From Candidatus Dojkabacteria bacterium (GTDB taxonomy: Bacteria > Patescibacteriota > Dojkabacteria > GCA-002793355): a DNA stretch of 44,993 bases. Under the pieces are notes generated by a model. It ran no database searches. It saw only the letters and a program-made list of their open reading frames with translations, and was not told the DNA's origin. The translations under genes and the position numbers were made by a program. This document shows positions 9,398 to 16,796 of the stretch, one piece after another. Location: the NCBI GenBank assembly GCA_030583825.1, contig CP129477.1, forward strand, positions 202,259 to 247,251. Reading direction: 5' to 3'. The number at the start of each line of letters is the position of its first letter. The first letter of the stretch is position 1.

Positions 9398-10493
9398 TAT
9401 TTCCCGGAATGACTTACAAAATACTCCTACAAGCAACCATGGACACGTTTCGATTATTCTCATTAACTGGAATAGATGGGCAGATACAATCGAGTGTATT
9501 GAAAGCCTTTTGAAACAAACGTATCAGCATTTCACTATTTTTGTCGTTGACAACGATTCTTCTGATGATTCACTTGAAAGAATTGATGCATATGTAAACA
9601 GAAGGCTCTCCCCGCATATTCCGGAAGAAGATAGTGTTGCAGAGAATGTTCTCCCATTAGGAACATTGCCAATAAAAACAAAAGTAATTTCAGAATTTGA
9701 TCTTGATAAGTTTTCGATGGAAGACTTTGTTCCATTTTCGGTTGTTGTCATAAAGAACTCTAAAAACTATGGTTTTGGATACGCAAACAACCAAATAATG
9801 AGACTTGTCGTAAAGTCAAAACAGTCAGGATATGTGTGGGTTCTTAACAATGATACTGTGCAAGACCACAGTGCACTTGAAGCACTTATTATAGAAGCTA
9901 ACCGTGACCCTGCAATTGGAATTGTTGGAAGTATCCTTGCTTATTACGACGAGCCGCAAACACTGCAGTGTGCTGGTGGAGCATATTTCTTTCCGTTTCT
10001 TGGATTCGCAAAGCTCTACTACAAAAATGCACCGCGGGAACTACTTCCAGAAATGTCCGCAAATTCAATAGAAAAAAGTATTAACTTTCTTCCAGGAACG
10101 TCTATACTTTTACGAAAAGATATTTTGCAGAAAGTCGGAATCTTTGACAAAGACTACTTCATGTACGCCGAAGATATAGACCTTTCTTATCGAGTTAAAC
10201 AGCTTGGATACAGAATCAGAGTTGCAAAAAACAGTATTATTTACCATAAAGAAAGCAAATCAACTGCTGGACGTAAGCATATGTTTTATTTCTTATTCAA
10301 TCGCGGAAACACTGTATTATTGAAAAAGCATTTTTCACCATTAATCTTTGTAATGGCAATTCCGGCAATGCTTGCTCACACATTCTTGCAATCTTGGAAT
10401 CTTAACCATGTGTGGTTTGCACTAAAGGGCATCTGGGCGGGCATTACTCAACCTGTAACAAAGCGTAAACGATTGAGAAAACAGACTCTCTAA
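9390..10493 (+). CDS. GT2-family glycosyltransferase, rhamnosyltransferase-like
   Basis: A 367-residue GT-A enzyme. Motifs in order: VSIILINWNRWADTIECIESLL, FVVDNDSSDDSLERI, GFGYANNQIMRL, VWVLNNDTVQD (donor and metal site), NFLPGTSILLRKDIL and FDKDYFMYAEDIDLSYRVKQLGY (catalytic ED motif). This order is that of WbbL-type rhamnosyl transferases. An insert of about 35 residues (around 55-95) separates the first two blocks more than usual. The C-terminal 100 residues contain hydrophobic stretches that may bind the membrane. It is the last gene of the glycan cluster. Confidence 0.87.
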   Translation: MDNISRNDLQNTPTSNHGHVSIILINWNRWADTIECIESLLKQTYQHFTIFVVDNDSSDDSLERIDAYVNRRLSPHIPEEDSVAENVLPLGTLPIKTKVISEFDLDKFSMEDFVPFSVVVIKNSKNYGFGYANNQIMRLVVKSKQSGYVWVLNNDTVQDHSALEALIIEANRDPAIGIVGSILAYYDEPQTLQCAGGAYFFPFLGFAKLYYKNAPRELLPEMSANSIEKSINFLPGTSILLRKDILQKVGIFDKDYFMYAEDIDLSYRVKQLGYRIRVAKNSIIYHKESKSTAGRKHMFYFLFNRGNTVLLKKHFSPLIFVMAIPAMLAHTFLQSWNLNHVWFALKGIWAGITQPVTKRKRLRKQTL

Positions 10494-10495
10494 GG

Positions 10496-10501
10496 TACAA
10501 T
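10496..10501 (+). promoter_or_regulatory. -10-like box (TACAAT) 5 bp before the dsbB ATG
   Basis: TACAAT ends five bases before the ATG at 10507, in the 13-base gap after the glycan cluster. There is no room for a normal leader, so a transcript from it would be leaderless. No clear -35 element. Confidence 0.4.
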
Positions 10502-10506
10502 ATTCT

Positions 10507-11004
10507 ATGAACACAACACTTCTTCCCTTATTAAAAAAGTATCAGCAATTTTTGTGGTTATTTATTTTTATTGTATCTTTGACTGCAATGCTCGGATCAT
10601 TGTATTACAGCACTTTCGGCGACCCTGTAGGAAATGTAATGTCCGGAAACTTTTTCCCTACTGAGGGAGGATATGAGCCTTGTATGCTCTGTTGGTTTGC
10701 ACGCATTTTGATGTATCCGATTGTTCCAATCAGCGCAGTCGGAATCTTTAAGAAGGATACTCGATTTACTGATTACGTTTTGCCATTATCTTTGCCGGGA
10801 ATTCTCCTTGATACTTATCACTACGCATTGCAAAAGTTCCCTATTGTCACAATTAGTACATGTAGCGCAAACAATCCATGTAACGCAATGGAAATTAACT
10901 ACCTAGGATTCATTACTATCCCGTTTCTTGCACTTACAGCCTTCATAATTATCTCAGTATTGGCATTGGCTAATACATGGGTAAACTCAGCAAAAACAAA
11001 GTAA
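10507..11004 (+). CDS. DsbB-like disulfide bond formation protein
   Basis: A 165-residue membrane protein with four hydrophobic segments. A CxxC pair (PCMLCWFAR, about residues 58-66) lies after the first extracytoplasmic loop, and a second pair occurs in CSANNPC (about residues 119-125). This arrangement of two cysteine pairs in periplasmic-side loops, with an Arg after the first pair, is the signature of DsbB/BdbC. These proteins re-oxidise DsbA with quinone. A DsbA-like protein with CPYC is encoded in this window at 39867, so the two could form a pair. The gene meets the next one tail to tail with a three-base gap. Confidence 0.88.
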   Translation: MNTTLLPLLKKYQQFLWLFIFIVSLTAMLGSLYYSTFGDPVGNVMSGNFFPTEGGYEPCMLCWFARILMYPIVPISAVGIFKKDTRFTDYVLPLSLPGILLDTYHYALQKFPIVTISTCSANNPCNAMEINYLGFITIPFLALTAFIIISVLALANTWVNSAKTK

Positions 11005-11007
11005 TTA

Positions 11008-11943
11008 TTATTCCATTCGATGCAAAAAAGTAAGCCCTTTTCCGGCTGCTTGTATTTCTGATACAGCCGCAATTCCGTTACTATCAATGAGTTCAGGGTA
11101 AAGCATAAAGCTTACTTTAACTTCTAAAATTTCTCCTGAACGCGTTGCGACTGCTGGATTTATTTGCTCAAAAAGATACTCTGCAACTTCGGTTTTAGAA
11201 AGTCGTGAATTGTCTTCACGATATTGAGAAAAAAGATGAAGTTTTGGTTCGTATCGCGCGGCTGCCATATATACTTCGCGCGCTGCTTCTTGTACTTCGG
11301 TTGTTTCATACGATTCTTTATTTAAGCGCTCTCCGTTTTGAATTGCGTCAATCAGAGCGGACATTGTTGACTGAGAGCTAAGCATCGGTACAAACACCGA
11401 AGTATTTTCCAGGTGAAGTTGGGAAATGAAATACGCATCAGTTTGGTACATTTTCTGCAATGCCGTAACAATACTCTCTTGACTGAGAGCTTTTTCAATT
11501 TCAATATTTGTTTTGTCCACAATTTCAACCGCGGCATATGTTACTAAGCTTGATGTCGGGCCTCGATCAAAAAGTATATACACCGGCAATTGATTTCGCT
11601 CGTTAAGCATTACTACGGACTGATGAAGCAGTGAAATTGTTTCTGCCCGATTAAGCGCATATAATGCAATGCGCTCTTCAAATGAAAAATCCAGCCAATC
11701 AAACTGCGTACTCAGTAACTTTCGCAATAGCTGCCCGCTTTTTGAATAGTCATACGGGTAAGAAATAGTAACAACATTATATCCATTGATTGCAAGCAGC
11801 TCAGAGAGCGCCTTTACTGCGGATTGCTTGCCGCTACCGTCAAGACCACAAACAATAGCGCTATGAACTTGTGATTGCTGAAACAATGAATGAAATTTTT
11901 CTGTTACGAGTTGAGAAGGCTGTGTCCATGTAAATGTCTCCAT
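11008..11943 (-). CDS. Thymidylate-kinase-like P-loop kinase
   Basis: A 311-residue protein with a Walker A loop GLDGSGKQSA (residues 33-42), the form typical of thymidylate kinases (D-G-x-G-K). LFDRGPTSSLVTYAA (around residues 124-138) matches the DR-containing loop of the same family. The residues between them and the first 25 N-terminal residues are less typical. The protein is about 100 residues longer than ordinary Tmk, with a C-terminal extension of no recognisable domain. It may phosphorylate dTMP or a related nucleotide. Ordinary Tmk activity is not assured given the extra length. Confidence 0.65.
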   Translation of the reverse strand: METFTWTQPSQLVTEKFHSLFQQSQVHSAIVCGLDGSGKQSAVKALSELLAINGYNVVTISYPYDYSKSGQLLRKLLSTQFDWLDFSFEERIALYALNRAETISLLHQSVVMLNERNQLPVYILFDRGPTSSLVTYAAVEIVDKTNIEIEKALSQESIVTALQKMYQTDAYFISQLHLENTSVFVPMLSSQSTMSALIDAIQNGERLNKESYETTEVQEAAREVYMAAARYEPKLHLFSQYREDNSRLSKTEVAEYLFEQINPAVATRSGEILEVKVSFMLYPELIDSNGIAAVSEIQAAGKGLTFLHRME

Positions 11944-11973
11944 ACTCTTTCATTATACAGGAAAGGTGACAAG

Positions 11974-12014
11974 AGCTGGAAAGATTGGGGGGAGTAGGGA
12001 AAATCTTTCCAGCT
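11974..12014. repeat. Perfect 13-bp inverted repeat with 15-base loop
   Basis: The arms AGCTGGAAAGATT (11974-11986) and AATCTTTCCAGCT (12002-12014) are exact reverse complements, with a G-rich loop on the plus strand (a run of six G and a run of three). It fills most of the gap between two minus-strand genes. Neither side has the T-run of a standard terminator, although it could still stop or slow transcription of the gene ending at 12021. Confidence 0.7.
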
Positions 12015-12020
12015 TAGGAG

Positions 12021-12524
12021 TCACAGGAGTTGGTGGTAGTCGAGAATCGCCGCAATGACGCCGATGATGAACAGTACAACGTAGACCGAGATTACTGCGA
12101 GGGAGCCAAAGAAAAACACTGTCTCTACTCGAGTAAATGTATAGAATCGCCTGATTCTATCTTCCCGAAGATGTCTGGCGAACAAAAACGACGCTATAGC
12201 GATTGCCATATAGGGGATCGTTACCCAGAACAGGCTCTCAAAGCGAAATGAGAAAAACGCTACGGCAACGAAAGTAGAAAGAGCGAATAGCACAACTGCC
12301 GCCCACTCAACGACGAGAAAGATACGATCTTTCTGTCGATTTAGCAGAGCAATATGTGGATCGCTTTGTGATATTGACCGATAACGCGCGCGAATTTCAT
12401 CATGCTTGCGATGGTAGAATGGCTCGTAGAGAAAACCAAACAACACAGCCAGTCCTGCAACGACAAAGACCACACAAAAGATGACAATAAATTCAACTGA
12501 GTTAACGAAGGGGAAAATTGACAT
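12021..12524 (-). CDS. Small membrane protein, unknown function
   Basis: A 167-residue protein with four hydrophobic segments: about residues 10-35, 70-90, 96-112 and 132-160. Between the first two lies a charged loop (FYHRKHDEIRARYRS). I do not recognise a family. The start at 12524 is supported by AGGAG at 12534-12538 on the minus strand, nine bases before the ATG, one of the few clear Shine-Dalgarno sites in the window. A TATAAT at 12560-12565 gives a leader of about 30 bases. The stop codon is TGA. Confidence 0.6.
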   Translation of the reverse strand: MSIFPFVNSVEFIVIFCVVFVVAGLAVLFGFLYEPFYHRKHDEIRARYRSISQSDPHIALLNRQKDRIFLVVEWAAVVLFALSTFVAVAFFSFRFESLFWVTIPYMAIAIASFLFARHLREDRIRRFYTFTRVETVFFFGSLAVISVYVVLFIIGVIAAILDYHQLL

Positions 12525-12559
12525 GGTAAAGTGCTCCTGTGTAACGCGAACAATGCGGA

Positions 12560-12565
12560 ATTATA
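12560..12565 (-). promoter_or_regulatory. -10 box (TATAAT) for the membrane protein gene
   Basis: TATAAT on the minus strand about 35 bases before the ATG at 12524, with AGGAG between them. The -35 region is not distinctive. Confidence 0.4.
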
Positions 12566-12570
12566 CCATA

Positions 12571-13026
12571 TTATAGGATATTTGTCACCTTCTGGAGGAT
12601 ACCTTTTAGTTCCTTAAATTCAATCTTAAACACTGCGTTTCCTGCACCTGCTGCGGGAACAACATCTCCTTCTTCATCAAATCCGGGATAAATAAGAACG
12701 GGTAATGTATTCGTATGACCAAAAGGCGGCACACCTCCAATTGAATAGCCTGTCTGCTCTTTTACTTCTTCCGGTGTTGCCATTCGTACTTCGCTGGCAG
12801 AAATAAGTTCTTTAACACGGTCAAAATCCATGCGGATATCTCCAGGCACAAGACACAATACAAATTTCCCGTCTGCATTTACCAGCAACGACTTAACAAT
12901 TGCGCTTACAGGTACACCATGAACATCCGCAGCTTCTTGCGCGGTACGAGTTGGAGCATCTGAAAGTAATACCTCAATGTCGAGGCTGTGTGTATTACAA
13001 AAAGGTTCAAATTGAGAAACTGCCAT
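12571..13026 (-). CDS. YbaK-type aminoacyl-tRNA deacylase
   Basis: A 151-residue protein of the YbaK/ProX editing family. Visible landmarks are the conserved helix with AIVKSLLV (Lys at about residue 45, the catalytic lysine of the family), LCLVPGDIRMDFDRVK, and QTGYSIGGVPPFGH (about residues 91-104), which closes the active site. These trans-editing enzymes hydrolyse mischarged aminoacyl-tRNAs such as Cys- or Ala-tRNA(Pro). It has its own TATAAT five bases before ATG. The gene is 17 bases from the histone-deacetylase-like gene, transcribed in the same direction. Confidence 0.88.
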   Translation of the reverse strand: MAVSQFEPFCNTHSLDIEVLLSDAPTRTAQEAADVHGVPVSAIVKSLLVNADGKFVLCLVPGDIRMDFDRVKELISASEVRMATPEEVKEQTGYSIGGVPPFGHTNTLPVLIYPGFDEEGDVVPAAGAGNAVFKIEFKELKGILQKVTNIL

Positions 13027-13031
13027 AGAGA

Positions 13032-13037
13032 ATTATA
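13032..13037 (-). promoter_or_regulatory. -10 box (TATAAT) 5 bp before the YbaK ATG
   Basis: TATAAT on the minus strand, with five bases between it and the ATG at 13026. A 4/6 match to -35 (CTTACA) is present with a 17-base spacer (13055-13060). A transcript from it would be leaderless. Confidence 0.5.
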
Positions 13038-13043
13038 AACGAT

Positions 13044-13985
13044 TTATTGTAGACTGTAAGCCTTTATTGCCTCTTTAATTGTATATAAATGATACGATAC
13101 AAGTTTTTTCCGGCTTTTCTGTATATCTTTTTCGCCTCCGATATAGTGAACATACCCTCCTCCAATGGAAATCATTAGCTTTGTACCTATTTCTTTGGCA
13201 AATGCCACCACACGCGCTTCGCGCTGAAGGAAGACTTCTTCTGTAATTCCGGGAATGCCATGCATTCTATCTGTTTCAAGCACATCTGCGCCTGAATAAT
13301 ATATGAGAATATCAGGGTCGAATACCCGAATATCGTGAAAAACTTCGTTTAGCCGATCTATGTAATCTGTTACAGAATGAACTTCACGGCTCACATAATT
13401 AGGGTTTTTCGTATTTACCGGCCATTTTTCTAAAGCTTGATTCCATAAATCGTAAAGTCTTACGTTTGGCATTTCAATAAAAGAAAAACCGTTACTTCGG
13501 TGAGTATCTAAATCAAGAATGGCAACCTTTTTGTCGGCTAATTCTTTTTGCAAAGAGTAAAGAGCAATTCCCAGACTATTTATTGGCCCGAATCCAAACG
13601 CTTGGTGAGGCGTAGTGTGATGCCCAGCATCAGAAATGAGAATACTCAGACTTTTTCCAGCAAGCAGGCTTTGTACTGCCTGGAGAGTTGCATTTGCACG
13701 ATTCGCCATAACAATCGGAAGCCATGGTTGCCAAAATACTCCACAGCTTTCGATATACTTCTCTCGTTGTTTTCCTGACAGTAGTGCCTCAACAAACTCA
13801 TGTGAGTGAAAGTGTAAAAACAGCTCTTTATTAGCTTGCTGAGTATCAACAACAGTAATGGAATACTTTTCCTTAAGTTTGTCGTATATTGCAGTCATTT
13901 TCCAGAATGAATCAAGCTGATACAACGTACCGTTCTGAGAAATATGGACAATTTTATCGAGATTCGCAGGATAAAAAATTCCCAT
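13044..13985 (-). CDS. Histone-deacetylase-fold protein
   Basis: A 313-residue protein of the arginase/deacetylase superfamily. The active site is complete: the His pair in DAGHHTTPHQAFGFGP (H122, H123), Zn ligands D160 and H162 in ILDLDTHRSNG, the third Zn ligand D234 in YYSGADVLETD, and the catalytic tyrosine in SIGGGYVHY (Y278). The Zn site reads D-T-H-R-S-N-G where most relatives have D-x-H-H-G-N-G, so the substrate is likely not a histone tail. Bacterial relatives act on acetylated polyamines, acetoin or small amides. The gene follows a terminator belonging to the gene upstream, so it needs its own start site. Confidence 0.85.
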   Translation of the reverse strand: MGIFYPANLDKIVHISQNGTLYQLDSFWKMTAIYDKLKEKYSITVVDTQQANKELFLHFHSHEFVEALLSGKQREKYIESCGVFWQPWLPIVMANRANATLQAVQSLLAGKSLSILISDAGHHTTPHQAFGFGPINSLGIALYSLQKELADKKVAILDLDTHRSNGFSFIEMPNVRLYDLWNQALEKWPVNTKNPNYVSREVHSVTDYIDRLNEVFHDIRVFDPDILIYYSGADVLETDRMHGIPGITEEVFLQREARVVAFAKEIGTKLMISIGGGYVHYIGGEKDIQKSRKKLVSYHLYTIKEAIKAYSLQ

Positions 13986-13996
13986 GTGAAAAATTG

Positions 13997-14023
13997 AAAA
14001 AAAATGACTGCTCCCCCGCAGTC
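13997..14023 (-). terminator. Rho-independent terminator after the GlsB gene
   Basis: On the minus strand GACTGC, a loop of six bases, GCAGTC, then ATTTTTTTT. The stem is at 14006-14011 and 14018-14023, and the T run at 13997-14004. It sits just after the stop codon at 14034. Confidence 0.75.
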
Positions 14024-14033
14024 TTTAGAGATA

Positions 14034-14282
14034 CTATCTTCCTTTAATGAGGTTAATGGCACCTACCAAAACAATAGCACCTACGACGGCTACCAACATT
14101 GAGTAAAGGTTAAAGCCAGTAATACCCTGGCCACCAAAGTACTCAAACAATAAACCACCGGTGACGCTACCCGCAATTCCAAGTACGACATTGCTCAAAA
14201 AACCACTTTGCTCTTTAAACACAAAGGTATTGGCAATCCATCCGGCAATTGCACCGAAGATTATCCAGACGATAAAGTTCAT
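14034..14282 (-). CDS. GlsB/YeaQ/YmgE-type membrane protein
   Basis: An 82-residue protein with three hydrophobic segments: FIVWIIFGAIAGWIANTF, then NVVLGIAGSVTGGLLFEYFG, then LYSMLVAVVGAIVLVGAINL. This glycine-rich pattern is that of the 'transglycosylase-associated' family, whose function is not firmly known and which is often linked to stress. The start is set at the ATG at 14282 because the longer frame begins with TTG inside a poor context and adds only four residues. A TATAAT about 30 bases upstream would give a short leader. It is followed by a terminator. Confidence 0.8.
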   Translation of the reverse strand: MNFIVWIIFGAIAGWIANTFVFKEQSGFLSNVVLGIAGSVTGGLLFEYFGGQGITGFNLYSMLVAVVGAIVLVGAINLIKGR

Positions 14283-14383
14283 ACAGCACACCAATTAATT
14301 TATCTATATTCATTATAACATAAGGATTTATTACACTCTCAGTCGTAAAATCTGGAGTTATTGGCAGCTATGTTTCGGAAACT

Positions 14384-14413
14384 TTGTCAGCTTAGCAAAG
14401 ATATTGATATAAT
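14384..14413 (+). promoter_or_regulatory. Promoter: TTGTCA-N18-TATAAT
   Basis: TTGTCA at 14384-14389 and TATAAT at 14408-14413, with an 18-base spacer. It faces the gene at 14441 and would give a leader of about 20 bases. Confidence 0.6.
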
Positions 14414-14440
14414 GAATGATAATCTAATGCCGAAGCTGTC

Positions 14441-15658
14441 ATGGATGTAAAACTTGATAAAACACTCGACACAAAATTACCCAAAGCTACATCGTCTTCA
14501 CCTTCGAAGCTACCCCCTCCTTCGATCATCGAACTTCTTAAGAAAAAAGAATCACTCTATACAGCAGCATCTATCATTGGAGGATTACTCATTGTCGTAC
14601 TTATCGGTTACTTCTTTATTTTCCCGCGTAATACTGCCGAAACTGACAATAATGAAAACACTCCAGAAGTAACTGACACTCCTTCTCCATTAGCAAGCGC
14701 AACTCCCACGCCCGAAGCAGAAACAGATAAAAATAGAATCGCATTTATTACTGCGAATAACGTATGGGTTGTAAACCCTGATGCATCTGGAAAGACACAG
14801 ATTACTACAGACGGTGGGGCATCCGCACGCTATTCATCTCTTGACTGGAAAGCTCCGGGACTACTCAGCTATGTAAAATGTACGTCTTCGTGTGCAGTAG
14901 TCACCTATTCTTTTGCTGATAAAAAAGAGAACGTCGAAGTAGATATTCCAAACAGCCAGTCGGCATATATTTCTTGGAACCGCGATGGCACAATGCTCGG
15001 TTATTACGTTCTTTCCTCGGTAGGAGACAACGCAAACTTTATTTTGCACAATAATTCCGGTACCGTTTCAATTAAAACATTTGAGTTTCCTGGTGGACGA
15101 GGAGCCAGCAATAATGACGACCTTTCCATTTACTTTTCGCCGGATAACAGCAAAGTTGTGTATACGAATACATTTTTTGGCGACGAAACAATTTATGTAT
15201 ATGACATGACCGGCAAGCAACTCACCGCTGTAAAGGCACATGCGACATTCGGAAGAATGATGAATAGTTCGTCTATCTTGTATGTTGATAAAGAAACTCT
15301 ATTGCAAAGGAGTCTTTCAGATAACAAAGTTACGTCCGTTGGAAAACATATTGGCTACGACTTGATCCCTGGACTCGATAATGAGCATTACTACTTCTGG
15401 AAGCTAAATGAAAAGTCAGGAATTGTATCTTTGTATTGGAACAAACTAGGTGGCACAGAGCAGAAAATTACAGAAAACTTCTTGCCTATTGAACCAATTT
15501 CAAACAATGAAGTGGCAGGCTACCTCACAAAGCCTGTTACAGCAATTGGAGAATCAATGCTGTCATATGACATTTCAGGGCTTGGTAAAGTATCCAACGA
15601 TGGAAAGGCACGGGTAACACTTCACTCGGGCCAAGTATTTGAAGTCGCAGTCGAGTAA
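14441..15658 (+). CDS. Membrane-anchored propeller-like protein
   Basis: A 405-residue protein. After a charged N-terminus, residues about 38-65 (SIIGGLLIVVLIGYFFIFP) form one membrane anchor. A Thr/Pro/Ser-rich linker follows (about 70-95). The rest has repeated WD40/TolB-like units, recognisable from blocks such as NRIAFITANNVWVVNPDASGK and LSIYFSPDNSKVVYTN. These strand-turn-strand blocks suggest a beta-propeller exposed outside the cell. No catalytic residues were found. It has its own promoter at 14384-14413. The role may be binding of peptides or glycans at the surface, but that is a guess. Confidence 0.6.
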   Translation: MDVKLDKTLDTKLPKATSSSPSKLPPPSIIELLKKKESLYTAASIIGGLLIVVLIGYFFIFPRNTAETDNNENTPEVTDTPSPLASATPTPEAETDKNRIAFITANNVWVVNPDASGKTQITTDGGASARYSSLDWKAPGLLSYVKCTSSCAVVTYSFADKKENVEVDIPNSQSAYISWNRDGTMLGYYVLSSVGDNANFILHNNSGTVSIKTFEFPGGRGASNNDDLSIYFSPDNSKVVYTNTFFGDETIYVYDMTGKQLTAVKAHATFGRMMNSSSILYVDKETLLQRSLSDNKVTSVGKHIGYDLIPGLDNEHYYFWKLNEKSGIVSLYWNKLGGTEQKITENFLPIEPISNNEVAGYLTKPVTAIGESMLSYDISGLGKVSNDGKARVTLHSGQVFEVAVE

Positions 15659-15672
15659 ACATTTGATAATTT

Positions 15673-15678
15673 TATAGT
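15673..15678 (+). promoter_or_regulatory. -10-like box (TATAGT) 7 bp before ATG
   Basis: TATAGT, one mismatch to TATAAT, seven bases before the ATG at 15686. It lies in the 27-base gap and fits the leaderless pattern seen elsewhere in this window. No -35 seen. Confidence 0.3.
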
Positions 15679-15685
15679 AATTTAC

Positions 15686-16453
15686 ATGCTGTACTACTTT
15701 CTTCCACTTGCTATTAGCATTATTGTCATGACACTATTTTACGGCATTTCTAGGTTACTCAAAGATACTTCTGTTATTGACACTGCCTGGGGAATTGGAA
15801 TGATGGCAATTGCTGGCTCGCTTTACTTTATGAGTCCACCCAATATTCGAAATGTTACTATTCTTGTACTAATTGTGATGTGGGGAGCTCGACTTGCTAT
15901 CCATTTATGGATGCGAACACTTCGAAACACTGAAGAAGATTTCCGCTACAACGCGCTTCGTAAAGCATGGGGAGATCAATTCGCAATTAAGAGTTATGTA
16001 CAGATTTTTCTAGTTCAAGCATTTTTACAGTGGATTGTTTCCCTCCCACTTATCGCAATATTTTCGTCTGGCGAAGTAACTTTTACATTGCTGGACAGTG
16101 CAGGAATCAGTCTGTGGGTTCTCGGCTTTGTTATCGAAGCAATCAGCGACTGGCAGTTAACAGTCTTTAAAGAGGATCCTGCAAACAAAGGAAAACTTTT
16201 ACAAAGTGGCTTATGGAAATTTTCGAGGCATCCGAACTACTTTGGAGAAGCGTGCCAATGGTGGGGAATATTTTTGTTCGCAGCAAGTGTGGGAGGATGG
16301 TTTACTATCATTAGTCCAATTGTCCTAACCTATTCACTACTTTTTGTGACAGGGATTCCGCTTCTTGAAGCAAAGAAGAAAGACAATCCTGAATTTAAAG
16401 CATATCAGAAACGAACAAGCGCATTTATTCCGTGGTTTCCAAAGGAGGCGTAG
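15686..16453 (+). CDS. DUF1295/steroid-reductase-like membrane protein
   Basis: A 255-residue multi-span protein. The C-terminal half holds [22 protein letters not shown] followed by [12 protein letters not shown], the conserved signature of the DUF1295 branch of the steroid 5-alpha-reductase/ICMT fold. The end ([16 protein letters not shown]) is also family-typical. Six or so hydrophobic segments are visible. Relatives are lipid- or isoprenoid-modifying membrane enzymes, usually with unknown substrates. The gene ends 29 bases inside the convergent small gene at 16425. Confidence 0.82.
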   Translation: MLYYFLPLAISIIVMTLFYGISRLLKDTSVIDTAWGIGMMAIAGSLYFMSPPNIRNVTILVLIVMWGARLAIHLWMRTLRNTEEDFRYNALRKAWGDQFAIKSYVQIFLVQAFLQWIVSLPLIAIFSSGEVTFTLLDSAGISLWVLGFVIEAISDWQLTVFKEDPANKGKLLQSGLWKFSRHPNYFGEACQWWGIFLFAASVGGWFTIISPIVLTYSLLFVTGIPLLEAKKKDNPEFKAYQKRTSAFIPWFPKEA

Positions 16454-16709
16454 ACAGTTGTTCTTGAGTATTTTGAGATGCCGGCTGCTCTTGCGGTTGA
16501 ACTTGTGGCTGCATCGCGGAACTCATACGAAAAGGATTTCCAGTAAATACATCAATCTTTGTTTTGTCTTCGCCGGAGGACTCTTTTGGTTGTACAAAAG
16601 TATTTTTCTGCAGCAAGGTGACATCAGGCATAGGGCCTGTTACAGGAGGAACCGTCGTTTGAGGTGTATCCTGTTTTTTAGGAGGTTTTAGAAAATCGAA
16701 CAATCCCAT
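16425..16709 (-). CDS. Small Pro/Gln-rich protein, unknown
   Basis: A 94-residue protein starting [14 protein letters not shown], then a low-complexity tail rich in Pro, Gln and Thr. I do not recognise a family. The start is set at the ATG at 16709 because a TATACT box lies six bases upstream, as in other genes here; a TTG at 16730 would add seven residues. Its 3' end overlaps the convergent DUF1295 gene by 29 bases. The amphipathic start could dock on the membrane, but that is a guess. It may not be expressed, as it lacks a known relative. Confidence 0.45.
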   Translation of the reverse strand: MGLFDFLKPPKKQDTPQTTVPPVTGPMPDVTLLQKNTFVQPKESSGEDKTKIDVFTGNPFRMSSAMQPQVQPQEQPASQNTQEQLSTPPLETTE

Positions 16710-16715
16710 AGGGAA

Positions 16716-16721
16716 AGTATA
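16716..16721 (-). promoter_or_regulatory. -10-like box (TATACT) 6 bp before ATG
   Basis: TATACT on the minus strand, six bases before the ATG at 16709, directly after the dnaK terminator. This supports a separate leaderless transcript for the small protein. The -35 is unclear. Confidence 0.35.
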
Positions 16722-16732
16722 ATACATCAATC

Positions 16733-16776
16733 AAAAAAAATCAGGAGTATCGAGAGAAAACTCACAATACCCCTGA
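16733..16776 (-). terminator. Rho-independent terminator after dnaK
   Basis: On the minus strand TCAGGGGTATTGTGAG pairs with CTCTCGATACTCCTGA across a four-base loop (13 of 16 positions pair, some others as G-U), followed by a run of eight T at 16733-16740. It lies 21 bases after the dnaK stop codon. No dnaJ lies between dnaK and the terminator. Confidence 0.85.
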
Positions 16777-16796
16777 ATGAATAGTTTTTAGCCCGA

